A DNA stretch of 14,092 bases from Actinomycetes bacterium (GTDB lineage: Bacteria > Actinomycetota > Acidimicrobiia > Acidimicrobiales > Bog-793): positions 3,076 through 17,167 of the forward strand of contig JAJYGM010000809.1 in assembly GCA_021785095.1 (NCBI GenBank), in the 5' to 3' direction. A program made the position numbers and the translations under genes. Positions 1 to 6,199 of this stretch are shown here, one piece after another (the first letter of the stretch is position 1; each line of letters begins with the position of its first letter). The notes under the pieces are model-generated. The model had not been told where the DNA came from and searched no databases. It worked only from the letters and a program-made list of their open reading frames with translations.

Positions 1-969
1 CTCGGGCGCATCCGGGACATGTTCGCGGCGCGAGGCCGGGAGATGGCGGCCAACAACGGCCGCCAAGCGGACGTGCCCCGCGGCGCTCGGGTGATCGAGC
101 AGCGGATCGGGACGGCACCAGGCCTCGTCTGCCCCGTTGGCAACAAGGTCGTCTACGCCCTGCCGGGGGTCCCGTACGAGATGCAGGAGATGATGGAGCG
201 GGCCGTGCTGCCCGACCTCCGCGAGCGTGGCAGCGAGCCATCGGTCATCCTGAGTCGCACCTTGCGAACCTGGGGCCTGGCGGAGTCGACCCTGGCGGAG
301 CGGCTCGAGCCGCGGATCGACGCATTGGCCGAGGGCGGTGAGGGCGTTCCGACGATCGCGTTCCTCGCAAGCGGGATCGAGGGCATCAAGGTGCGCCTCA
401 CCGTGAAGGCATCTTCTCGGGAGGCCGCCGCGACGGCGCTCGCCGAGGAGGAGCGCCTCGTCCGGTCCGTGCTCGGCGATGTCGTCTTCGGCATCGACGA
501 CGAGACGATGGAGCACGCCGTCGGTCGCGAGCTGCTCGCAAGAGGTCTGACGCTCGGCGTGGCGGAGTCGCTCACCGGCGGGCTGCTCGCTTCCCGGATC
601 GTCGCGGTCCCCGGCGCCTCCGAGTGGTTCGCCGGGGGGATCGTTGCATATGCGACCGAGGTCAAAAAGGGATTGCTCGGCGTGCCGGAGGGCCCGGTGG
701 TGAGTCTCGATGCCGCTCGCGCGATGGCAGAGGGGGCGCTCACATCGCTCGGTTCTGACGTCGCCCTCTCGACCACCGGTGTGGCCGGGCCTGCTTCACA
801 GGAGGGACACGCTCCCGGGACCGTGTTCATCGGGCTCTGCTTTCGCGGTGAAGAGGCGGAGGCCTTCGACGCGCGGTTGCCGGGAGACCGCGAGCGCGTC
901 CGCCAGATGACCGTGATCTCAGCCGTGAACGCCCTGCGGCTGCGGCTCCTCTCGAGGCGCGCCGGCTGA
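1..969 (+). CDS. cinA: CinA family protein (nicotinamide-nucleotide amidase), 5' truncated
   Basis: The frame is open from base 1, so the gene starts outside the window; about 322 codons of a roughly 420-residue family are visible. The first part is the end of the MoCF/COG1058 domain, with the block ending GTAPG and then LPGVPYEM, typical of CinA N-terminal domains. The C-terminal half is the PncC-type domain: ELLARGLTLGVAESLTGG, then EWFAGGIVAYATEVKKGLLG, then STTGVAGP and PGTVFIGL. This family deamidates nicotinamide mononucleotide in NAD salvage; the N-terminal domain is linked to ADP-ribose pyrophosphatase activity. The usual glycine-rich stretch after GVAGP is altered (ASQEGHAP). In many actinobacteria cinA lies shortly before recA; here two minus-strand genes separate them. 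The stop is 5 nt from the convergent GNAT stop. Family assignment is near certain. Confidence 0.95.
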   Translation, partial: LGRIRDMFAARGREMAANNGRQADVPRGARVIEQRIGTAPGLVCPVGNKVVYALPGVPYEMQEMMERAVLPDLRERGSEPSVILSRTLRTWGLAESTLAERLEPRIDALAEGGEGVPTIAFLASGIEGIKVRLTVKASSREAAATALAEEERLVRSVLGDVVFGIDDETMEHAVGRELLARGLTLGVAESLTGGLLASRIVAVPGASEWFAGGIVAYATEVKKGLLGVPEGPVVSLDAARAMAEGALTSLGSDVALSTTGVAGPASQEGHAPGTVFIGLCFRGEEAEAFDARLPGDRERVRQMTVISAVNALRLRLLSRRAG

Positions 970-980
970 GTCGCTCAGCC
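964..980. terminator. Short hairpin holding both convergent stop codons
   Basis: GGCTGAG-TCG-CTCAGCC is a perfect 7-bp inverted repeat with a 3-nt loop. The TGA of cinA (967-969) sits in one arm and the stop of the minus-strand GNAT gene (975-977) in the other. No T tract follows on either strand. A bidirectional terminator is plausible but the hairpin is small. Confidence 0.35.
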
Positions 981-1610
981 CTTCGGCTCGCGCCGCATCG
1001 TCCACAGTGGCGGGCCACCTGCGACAGGGTGGAGCTCCTCGACGACCTCGTAGCCGAAACGCCGGTAATACGGCAGATTGTGGGCGTTCTGAGTCTCGAG
1101 GCAGGCCGACAGGCCCTCTGCGTCCGCCTTTTCGAGGATGACCTCCTGGAGGGCTCCGCCGATGCCCCGGCGCTGAACGGGAGGATCGGTCACGAGCATC
1201 AGCAAGTACCAGAGCGGCTCGCGGGGGTGCGCCTTGTCGATGGCGAGCAGGTACTTCGAGCCCATGACGAGGGCGCTCGGCTGTGGGATGAGCGCCCGGA
1301 AGGCGCCGGCCGCCTGTCGCAGCTGGGCGCCGATGGGGAGGGGATACCCGCCCGGCTTGACCCAGACCGAGACCCCGATGAGGCGGCCGTCGTGGTCGAA
1401 GGCGCCGAAGGGCTCCGCCCGGTCGCCGAGCACACCGAGCTCCGACCGCCAGAAGAGGGCTAGGCCTCTTGCCCTGATGAGCGGCTTCGGGGCCAGATGG
1501 ACGAAGAACGGGTCGAACTGGAAAGCCCGGGTCGCGACGACGGCGGCTTCGTCGAGCATCCGGGAATCCGACAGGTCGATCGGCTTCACTTCGAAAGGGG
1601 TCTGGGTCAT
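975..1610 (-). CDS. GNAT family N-acetyltransferase
   Basis: A 211-residue protein with a GNAT fold. The acetyl-CoA pyrophosphate-binding loop is QRRGIGG (residues 146-152), after a beta strand ending LMLVTDPP, and the C-terminal [20 protein letters not shown] is the usual alpha4/beta6 region with the conserved tyrosine. The N-terminal [11 protein letters not shown] followed by an Arg-rich helix matches the second GNAT protein at 4263-4958, so the two belong to one subfamily. Its ATG overlaps the stop of the macro-domain gene in ATGA, indicating translational coupling and a two-gene operon. The substrate cannot be read from the sequence; protein, small-molecule or antibiotic acetylation are all possible. 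Confidence 0.9.
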   Translation of the reverse strand: MTQTPFEVKPIDLSDSRMLDEAAVVATRAFQFDPFFVHLAPKPLIRARGLALFWRSELGVLGDRAEPFGAFDHDGRLIGVSVWVKPGGYPLPIGAQLRQAAGAFRALIPQPSALVMGSKYLLAIDKAHPREPLWYLLMLVTDPPVQRRGIGGALQEVILEKADAEGLSACLETQNAHNLPYYRRFGYEVVEELHPVAGGPPLWTMRREPKG

Positions 1611-2104
1611 GAGGCCAGCAATCGTAGGTACAGCCGATAGGTCTTGTCATCGAAGGCGACGAGACGTGCCGACTCCACGTCGGTGCGAGTCCCGCCGAGC
1701 GTCCTCACCGCGATCCGGGCGGCGAGCTCACTCGGGAAGCCGTAGGCGCCGGTCGAGATCGCGGGGAAGGCGATCGACCGGGCGCCCACCTCGTCCGCAA
1801 GCTCCAGACACCGCCGGTAGCACGATGCGAGCAACTCCGGCTCCCCCCGGCCGCCGCCACGCCAGACCGGTCCGACGGCATGAGCGATCCAGCGCGCCTT
1901 CAGGGCAAAGCCCTCGGTCAGCTTGGCCTCGCCTGTCGCGCACCCGGCGAGCTGCTCGCAGGCATGCCGAAGATCGGCGTGTCCCGCAGCGCGGTGGATG
2001 GCGCCGTCGACGCCTCCCCCGCCGGCCAGGCGGGAGTTGGCGGCGTTGACGATCATGTCGACGTCCTCGGTCGTGATGTCGCCATGGACAGCTGTGATCT
2101 GCAA
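1607..2104 (-). CDS. Macro-domain protein, probable O-acetyl-ADP-ribose deacetylase (MacroD/YmdB type)
   Basis: At 165 residues this is a stand-alone macro domain of normal length. Visible motifs are GDIT (8-11), IVNAANS (18-24), the ligand loop [14 protein letters not shown] (28-41), the TGEAKLT strand (58-64), HAVGPVW (75-81) and the second loop [10 protein letters not shown] (115-124). These are the hallmarks of MacroD-type enzymes, which hydrolyse O-acetyl-ADP-ribose and remove mono-ADP-ribose from acidic residues. The predicted start is a TTG at 2104 with a purine-rich GAGGACGAAGAG just upstream; no better in-frame start precedes it, and the N-terminus [11 protein letters not shown] is the family's usual beginning. 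It is divergent from recA and shares the upstream region that holds the LexA box. The GNAT gene follows with a 4-base overlap. Confidence 0.93.
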   Translation of the reverse strand: MQITAVHGDITTEDVDMIVNAANSRLAGGGGVDGAIHRAAGHADLRHACEQLAGCATGEAKLTEGFALKARWIAHAVGPVWRGGGRGEPELLASCYRRCLELADEVGARSIAFPAISTGAYGFPSELAARIAVRTLGGTRTDVESARLVAFDDKTYRLYLRLLAS

Positions 2105-2166
2105 CGTCTCTTCGTCCTCGTCGTCGATGGGCTGAGCGACGCCGTCAGTCTGGCTTGATCCACCAC

Positions 2167-2180
2167 CGAACGTACGTTTG
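2167..2180. promoter_or_regulatory. LexA (SOS) box upstream of recA
   Basis: CGAACGTACGTTTG matches the Gram-positive/actinobacterial LexA operator CGAAC-RNRY-GTTYG at every defined position. It lies about 130 nt before the recA start and directly before the best -10 hexamer (TACACT, 2185-2190), where a bound repressor would block transcription. It also lies about 63 nt upstream of the divergent macro-domain gene. Confidence 0.88.
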
Positions 2181-2184
2181 GAAC

Positions 2185-2190
2185 TACACT
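2185..2190 (+). promoter_or_regulatory. recA: Probable recA -10 hexamer
   Basis: TACACT follows the LexA box by 4 nt and fits TANNNT. No convincing -35 sits 16-18 nt upstream. A start near 2197 would give a leader of about 115 nt before the recA ATG. Confidence 0.4.
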
Positions 2191-2192
2191 GC

Positions 2193-2260
2193 TGTGACGC
2201 GATCCCGGAGCAGTGTCACACCCTCCCCATATGGTGCCGACTACGGGATCGCCCGATCGG
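2193..2260 (+). other. Structured recA 5' leader with competing stems
   Basis: Three inverted repeats overlap. Stem A: TGTGACGC (2193-2200) with GTGTCACA (2213-2220), one G-U pair. Stem B: GCGATCCCG (2199-2207) with CGGGATCGC (2244-2252), 9 bp perfect, with a small inner stem CACC/GGTG. Stem C: GATCG (2247-2251) with CGATC (2254-2258), with a very short loop. A and B share bases 2199-2200, and B and C share 2247-2251, so they must alternate, or A and B form a pseudoknot. Whether the structure regulates recA is inference; I do not recognise it as a named RNA family. Confidence 0.4.
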
Positions 2261-2300
2261 TCAGAGCCGAGTGAGGGCTGGAGAACACGCACAAGGTGAA

Positions 2301-2308
2301 GGAGAAGG
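2301..2308 (+). promoter_or_regulatory. recA: Ribosome binding site that decides the recA start
   Basis: GGAGAAGG lies 2-9 nt before the ATG at 2311, with GGAG at 6-nt spacing. The upstream in-frame GTG at 2296 has only a GGAG 12 nt away (2280-2283). This favours the ATG at 2311. Confidence 0.6.
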
Positions 2309-2310
2309 CG

Positions 2311-3369
<1,059 letters not shown>

Positions 3370-3378
3370 GCGGAAGCT

Positions 3379-3418
3379 TGCTGCTGGCGCCGCGGGATCG
3401 CTATCGGCGCCAGCAGCA
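3379..3418. terminator. Strong hairpin after recA, probably bidirectional
   Basis: A 13-bp perfect inverted repeat, TGCTGCTGGCGCC (3379-3391) with its complement at 3406-3418, encloses a 14-nt loop. It begins 10 nt after the recA stop, between two convergent genes. There is no T tract, as is common in high-GC actinobacteria. The loop contains CGGGATCGC, the same 9-mer that forms the 3' arm of a stem in the recA leader. Confidence 0.75.
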
Positions 3419-3430
3419 CAGTCCAGTCCG

Positions 3431-3480
3431 CCCACGCGCTCACTTCGCCCGGCGGACCGACCGAAGCGCCTCAGCGTGGG
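3431..3480 (-). terminator. Imperfect long hairpin at the end of the DsbA-like gene
   Basis: CCCACGC (3431-3437) pairs with GCGTGGG (3474-3480), and inside it CTTCG (3443-3447) pairs with CGAAG (3462-3466). The outer arm overlaps the last codons of the minus-strand gene. It may be a second terminator for leftward transcription. It lacks a T tract and has large internal loops. Confidence 0.3.
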
Positions 3481-4073
3481 ATCGAGGTGTGCTTGAACTC
3501 GTTGAGCTCCGGCATGCCGACTACGAGGTCGAGGACGCGGTCGAGGGTCGTGCGGGCGAGCGCACCATCTCGTTCAGGCCGCGTCATGAGGCGTACGAAG
3601 ACGGCCTGGTCGCCGCTGATGAACGTCGGAACACCCCAGACGTCGTGCTCTGACACGCTTGTCTCGTGCTCGTTGCGGAACGTCTCCAGAGGCCATCCCT
3701 GCTCGATCTCCTTGAAGACGAGCTCCGGGTCGGCTCCGTTCTCGGAGAGCGCGCGGCGGATGGCCTCGACGTCGCGCAGGTCGCCACCCTCGTCGTGGCG
3801 AAGCGCGAACAGCGCCCGGTGCACGGCGAGGAATCGCTCGGGGATCCGGTCGCGGACGACGATCCCGGCCTGCATCGCGAGGCTGCCCGAGTCCTTGTCG
3901 GGCTCGTCCCAGACCGACGTCTCGCCCTCTTCCACGTGTGCCTGGCTCAGCGAGAAGCCGACGAAGGTCACGTCGTAGGGGGCTCCGCCCTCGAGCGCGG
4001 CGATGAGGTGCTCATGGGCGTTGCGGGCAAAGGGACAGCGGTAGTCCCAGGTCACGGAGAACACGGAAGTCAT
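3471..4073 (-). CDS. DsbA-family thioredoxin-fold protein with CPFA in place of CxxC
   Basis: At 200 residues it fits the cytoplasmic DsbA/FrnE-like family (DSBA domain), which includes the mycothiol-dependent mycobacterial protein Rv2466c. The N-terminal strand FSVTWDYRCPFARN carries Cys13-Pro-Phe-Ala16, so only the first active-site cysteine is present. The helical insertion spans about 45-135, and the cis-proline loop is WGVPTF (146-151), followed by a strand and final helix. No signal peptide is visible, so it probably acts in the cytoplasm. A lone N-terminal Cys suggests monothiol chemistry, for example mycothiol- or glutathione-type conjugate exchange, rather than disulfide formation; that is inference. 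The ATG at 4073 lacks a clear ribosome site. It is convergent with recA and divergent from the next GNAT gene. Confidence 0.85.
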   Translation of the reverse strand: MTSVFSVTWDYRCPFARNAHEHLIAALEGGAPYDVTFVGFSLSQAHVEEGETSVWDEPDKDSGSLAMQAGIVVRDRIPERFLAVHRALFALRHDEGGDLRDVEAIRRALSENGADPELVFKEIEQGWPLETFRNEHETSVSEHDVWGVPTFISGDQAVFVRLMTRPERDGALARTTLDRVLDLVVGMPELNEFKHTSIPR

Positions 4074-4174
4074 GGACGGGACAACGTTGGGCGTCCTGCG
4101 ACGATTCCCAGTCCGAAGGACACCGGATCATGACCCTGCCGCCGCGCCAGGTACCGTCGGTCCGCGCGACCACG

Positions 4175-4195
4175 CACCGGCACCGGTTGCCGGTG
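4175..4195. repeat. Perfect inverted repeat in the divergent intergenic region
   Basis: CACCGGCA-CCGGT-TGCCGGTG is an 8-bp perfect inverted repeat with a 5-nt spacer, midway in the 189-nt region between the DsbA-like gene and the second GNAT gene. ACCGG/CCGGT units recur around it (to about 4200 and again near 4220). It could be an operator for either gene or an RNA hairpin. Nothing else is recognisable in this region. Confidence 0.35.
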
Positions 4196-4262
4196 TCCGG
4201 TAGCCGATCTTCGGGTCGCCGTTGCCGGTTGCAGCAGCGAGTGGGAAGGGAACGAGACGGGC

Positions 4263-4958
4263 ATGCCGGGTGAAGCTCTCGACCAGCCGCGGAGCAGTCC
4301 TCGGCTCCGGCATGTGGAGCCGTCGGACGTCTCGTCCCTCAGTGCGTGCCTCACTCGGGCGTTCGACGACGATCCGGTCTCGGAGTACCTGTTCCCGAAT
4401 CGCCGCACCCATGCCCGCCGGCTCGAGCGCTACTTCCGCTGGCAATTCCGTCACGTCTTCTTCCCGCGGGGTGAGTGCTGGACGAGCGACGACCTGTCGG
4501 GGGCGGCGCTCTGGATCCCGCCGGAACGGCTCAGCCCGTCGTTCGTCGAGTCGGTGACCCAGGTCGCGACGGTGGTCCCGATCCTCGGGAGGCAGACCTC
4601 ACGGGCACTTCGCCTGCTCGAGCAGATGGAGCTCGTGCATCCGAAGACGGCACACTGCTATCTCGGCACCATCGGCGTCGATCCGAGCCGCCAGGGGACA
4701 GGCGTCGGCTCGGCTCTCATGTCGGTGGTATTGGAGCGGCTGGACGAGGAGGGCGTGCCCGCGTACCTCGAGTCGTCGAAGGAGTCGAACCTCGCCTTCT
4801 ACGCCAGGCATGGCTTCGAGGTGACCGGCGAGGTCGGTCCTGAGAGGGGGCGCACGGCGATTCCGCGGATCTGGATGATGTGGCGATCGCCGCTGGTACC
4901 CAAGGGTGACCCGGGCGGCGGGGAGGACACGCGGGCCGATCATCCCGCCGCCGGCTGA
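4263..4958 (+). CDS. GNAT family N-acetyltransferase (paralogue of the gene at 975-1610)
   Basis: A 231-residue GNAT protein. The acetyl-CoA loop is RQGTGVG (143-149), after the strand YLGTIGVDPS. The C-terminal YLESSKESNLAFYARHGFEV is the canonical last helix and strand with the conserved tyrosine. The N-terminal LTRAFDDDPV, then an Arg-rich helix and GAALWIPPE, matches the layout of the first GNAT protein, which has TRAFQFDP and VSVWVKPG at the same places. The last 20 residues form a Gly/Asp-rich tail of no clear function. The ATG at 4263 follows a purine-rich GGAAGGGAACGAG. It appears monocistronic and is convergent with the LysR gene, 40 nt apart. The substrate is unknown. Confidence 0.9.
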   Translation: MPGEALDQPRSSPRLRHVEPSDVSSLSACLTRAFDDDPVSEYLFPNRRTHARRLERYFRWQFRHVFFPRGECWTSDDLSGAALWIPPERLSPSFVESVTQVATVVPILGRQTSRALRLLEQMELVHPKTAHCYLGTIGVDPSRQGTGVGSALMSVVLERLDEEGVPAYLESSKESNLAFYARHGFEVTGEVGPERGRTAIPRIWMMWRSPLVPKGDPGGGEDTRADHPAAG

Positions 4959-4998
4959 CGTCCCGCGCCCCGGGCCGCGTGCTGCTGCCGGCTCCTGC

Positions 4999-5967
4999 CT
5001 ATGCCAACCGATCGGCCCCACGATCGCTACGGACCGCGCTCGGCCGTACCTGATCGGGTGGAACCGGGATGAGCCCGGCAGGCGTCCGCTCCAAGTCGAA
5101 GACGATGGAGGTGAGCATCTCGAGGACAGCTCGGGCGGGTGCCGAGGGCAGGCTGCGTGCCCGCTGGGCGACGCCGACGAGGCGGGGCGAGATCTCTCGG
5201 ACACGCACGACCGCCCAGCTATCGCGCAGATAGTCCGGCACCGCCGTGGCGGGGAGGATGGCCGGGCCGTAGCCCTCGAAGACGAGAGACGCGATGAGGC
5301 GGGTTCCGTCGACCTCGGCCCGGCACTCGAGCTCGACCCCGAGCGGCTGGATGGCGCGCTCGAGCTCGTCACGGAACGCCGTTCCCCGGTACGGCATCAG
5401 CAACGGCACGCCGGCAAGGTCCGCCACGCTGATCTCCTCAAACGCCGCGAGCGGGTGAGCATTGTCGGCGACGAGGACCAGCTCCTCCTCGAACAGCGGA
5501 GTGAGCGCAAGGTCCCCTCCCGCGTGGGGCAGGTTGAGCACAGCGATGTCGACCTGCCCCGAGCCGAGCTTGGCATCGAGCGCTGTGGTCGTCGACTCGA
5601 CGAACACGAGCGTCAGGTGGGGAAAGCGGCGGGGAGTCAGTTCGAGCAGCTGTGGGACGAGCCACCGGGCGGTGGTGGCGATGATGCCGATGCGCACCGT
5701 GCCGACGACGTCCTGGCGGAGCGCGAGGACGTCGGACATGAGCGCGTCGAGCTCGGCGCGGGCGCGCCGGGTGCGGGCGACGACGAGCCGTCCCGCCTCG
5801 GTGAGCTCCCCGGTCGAGCGGTCGACCAGATCGGAGCCGAGCTCCCTCTCGAGCTTCTTCACATGGGCCGAGATGTTCGACTGGACCGTCGAGAGAGCGT
5901 CCGCCGCTGCGGAGAACGAGCCGGTGTCGGCGATCGCGACGAGTGCGCTGAGCTGGCGGAGGTCCAT
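4999..5967 (-). CDS. LysR-type transcriptional regulator
   Basis: From the ATG at 5967 the protein has 322 residues, normal for LysR regulators. It begins MDLRQLSALVAIADTGSFSA and continues with the helix-turn-helix AADALSTVQSNISAHVKKLE and the dimer helix up to about residue 90. A periplasmic-binding-protein-like effector domain follows (about 90-295; TVRIGIIATTARWLVPQLL and VDIAVLNLP). The last 25 residues are a poorly conserved tail. A TTG at 5985 would add six residues and sits exactly 6 nt after TATTCT, so a leaderless start there is possible; the ATG fits the family better. LysR proteins usually control the divergent neighbour. Here that is the 6C RNA and the HAD-PlsC operon, and palindromes lie between them. 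The effector is unknown. Confidence 0.93.
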   Translation of the reverse strand: MDLRQLSALVAIADTGSFSAAADALSTVQSNISAHVKKLERELGSDLVDRSTGELTEAGRLVVARTRRARAELDALMSDVLALRQDVVGTVRIGIIATTARWLVPQLLELTPRRFPHLTLVFVESTTTALDAKLGSGQVDIAVLNLPHAGGDLALTPLFEEELVLVADNAHPLAAFEEISVADLAGVPLLMPYRGTAFRDELERAIQPLGVELECRAEVDGTRLIASLVFEGYGPAILPATAVPDYLRDSWAVVRVREISPRLVGVAQRARSLPSAPARAVLEMLTSIVFDLERTPAGLIPVPPDQVRPSAVRSDRGADRLA

Positions 5968-5976
5968 CACAAGAAA

Positions 5977-6000
5977 CGATATCAACTATCGAGAATATTC
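5977..6000. promoter_or_regulatory. Candidate LysR operator in the divergent promoter
   Basis: CGATA-TCAAC-TATCG (5977-5991) is a perfect 15-bp interrupted palindrome containing ATA-N5-TAT, fitting the T-N11-A style of LysR sites. Next to it is the palindrome GAATATTC (5993-6000). This AT-rich patch stands out from its GC-rich surroundings. It covers the likely LysR -10 and is centred about 54 nt upstream of the expected 6C RNA start. Confidence 0.5.
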
Positions 6001-6002
6001 GT

Positions 6003-6031
6003 TTGACTGATATGTCCCCGAGGCGCACAAT
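6003..6031 (+). promoter_or_regulatory. Sigma70-type promoter of the small RNA
   Basis: TTGACT (6003-6008), a 17-nt spacer, then CACAAT (6026-6031). The -35 matches the consensus at five of six positions and the -10 at four of six. Transcription would start near A6038. Confidence 0.7.
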
Positions 6032-6037
6032 GGCATC

Positions 6038-6132
6038 ACTCAGACCACAGGGTTTTCGGAAACCCCCCCTCCGGCCCTGGCGAGTCTCAGAGAAGGGACC
6101 GGTATCTCCCCCCCTCACCGGTCCCTTCTTCA
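6038..6132 (+). ncRNA. 6C small RNA
   Basis: 6C RNA is a conserved actinobacterial small RNA of about 90-100 nt defined by two hairpins with six or more cytosines in each loop. Hairpin 1: CAGGG (6048-6052) pairs with CCCTG (6075-6079) and CGGA (6057-6060) with TCCG (6070-6073), around AACCCCCCC, seven Cs. ACTC (6038-6041) and GAGT (6082-6085) can close it. Hairpin 2: a 13-bp perfect stem (6091-6103 with 6117-6129) around a loop that also has seven Cs; it doubles as the terminator. A good promoter is spaced correctly upstream. In mycobacteria 6C (B11) lies beside a HAD-family gene (Rv3661), as here. C-rich loops pair with G-rich sites on mRNAs, and 6C is linked to replication genes and to the DNA-damage response in corynebacteria. 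No other family I know fits. Confidence 0.87.
6091..6132 (+). terminator. Intrinsic terminator forming 6C hairpin 2
   Basis: AGAAGGGACCGGT (6091-6103) pairs perfectly with ACCGGTCCCTTCT (6117-6129) across a 13-nt C-rich loop. A moderately T-rich tail (TCATTTCT) follows on the plus strand only, so it terminates rightward transcription, ending the small RNA before the HAD-PlsC gene. Confidence 0.8.
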
Positions 6133-6187
6133 TTTCTGCAGACCGCTCGCCCTGCCCCGCCCTGGCCCGGCGTCCGTTCTTGTCGCC

Positions 6188-6193
6188 TACATT
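6188..6193 (+). promoter_or_regulatory. -10 hexamer for a leaderless HAD-PlsC transcript
   Basis: TACATT lies exactly 6 nt before the GTG at 6200. No ribosome binding site is present. This spacing places the transcription start on the start codon. No clear -35 is visible. Confidence 0.55.
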
Positions 6194-6199
6194 CGTGGT

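Noticed and set aside
2296..2310. GTG start for RecA five codons upstream
   Set aside because: The ATG at 2311 has a better-spaced ribosome site; the GTG cannot be fully excluded.
4906..6006. A 366-codon plus-strand open frame opposite the LysR gene
   Set aside because: It overlaps the end of the GNAT gene and the whole LysR gene; no motif, shadow composition.
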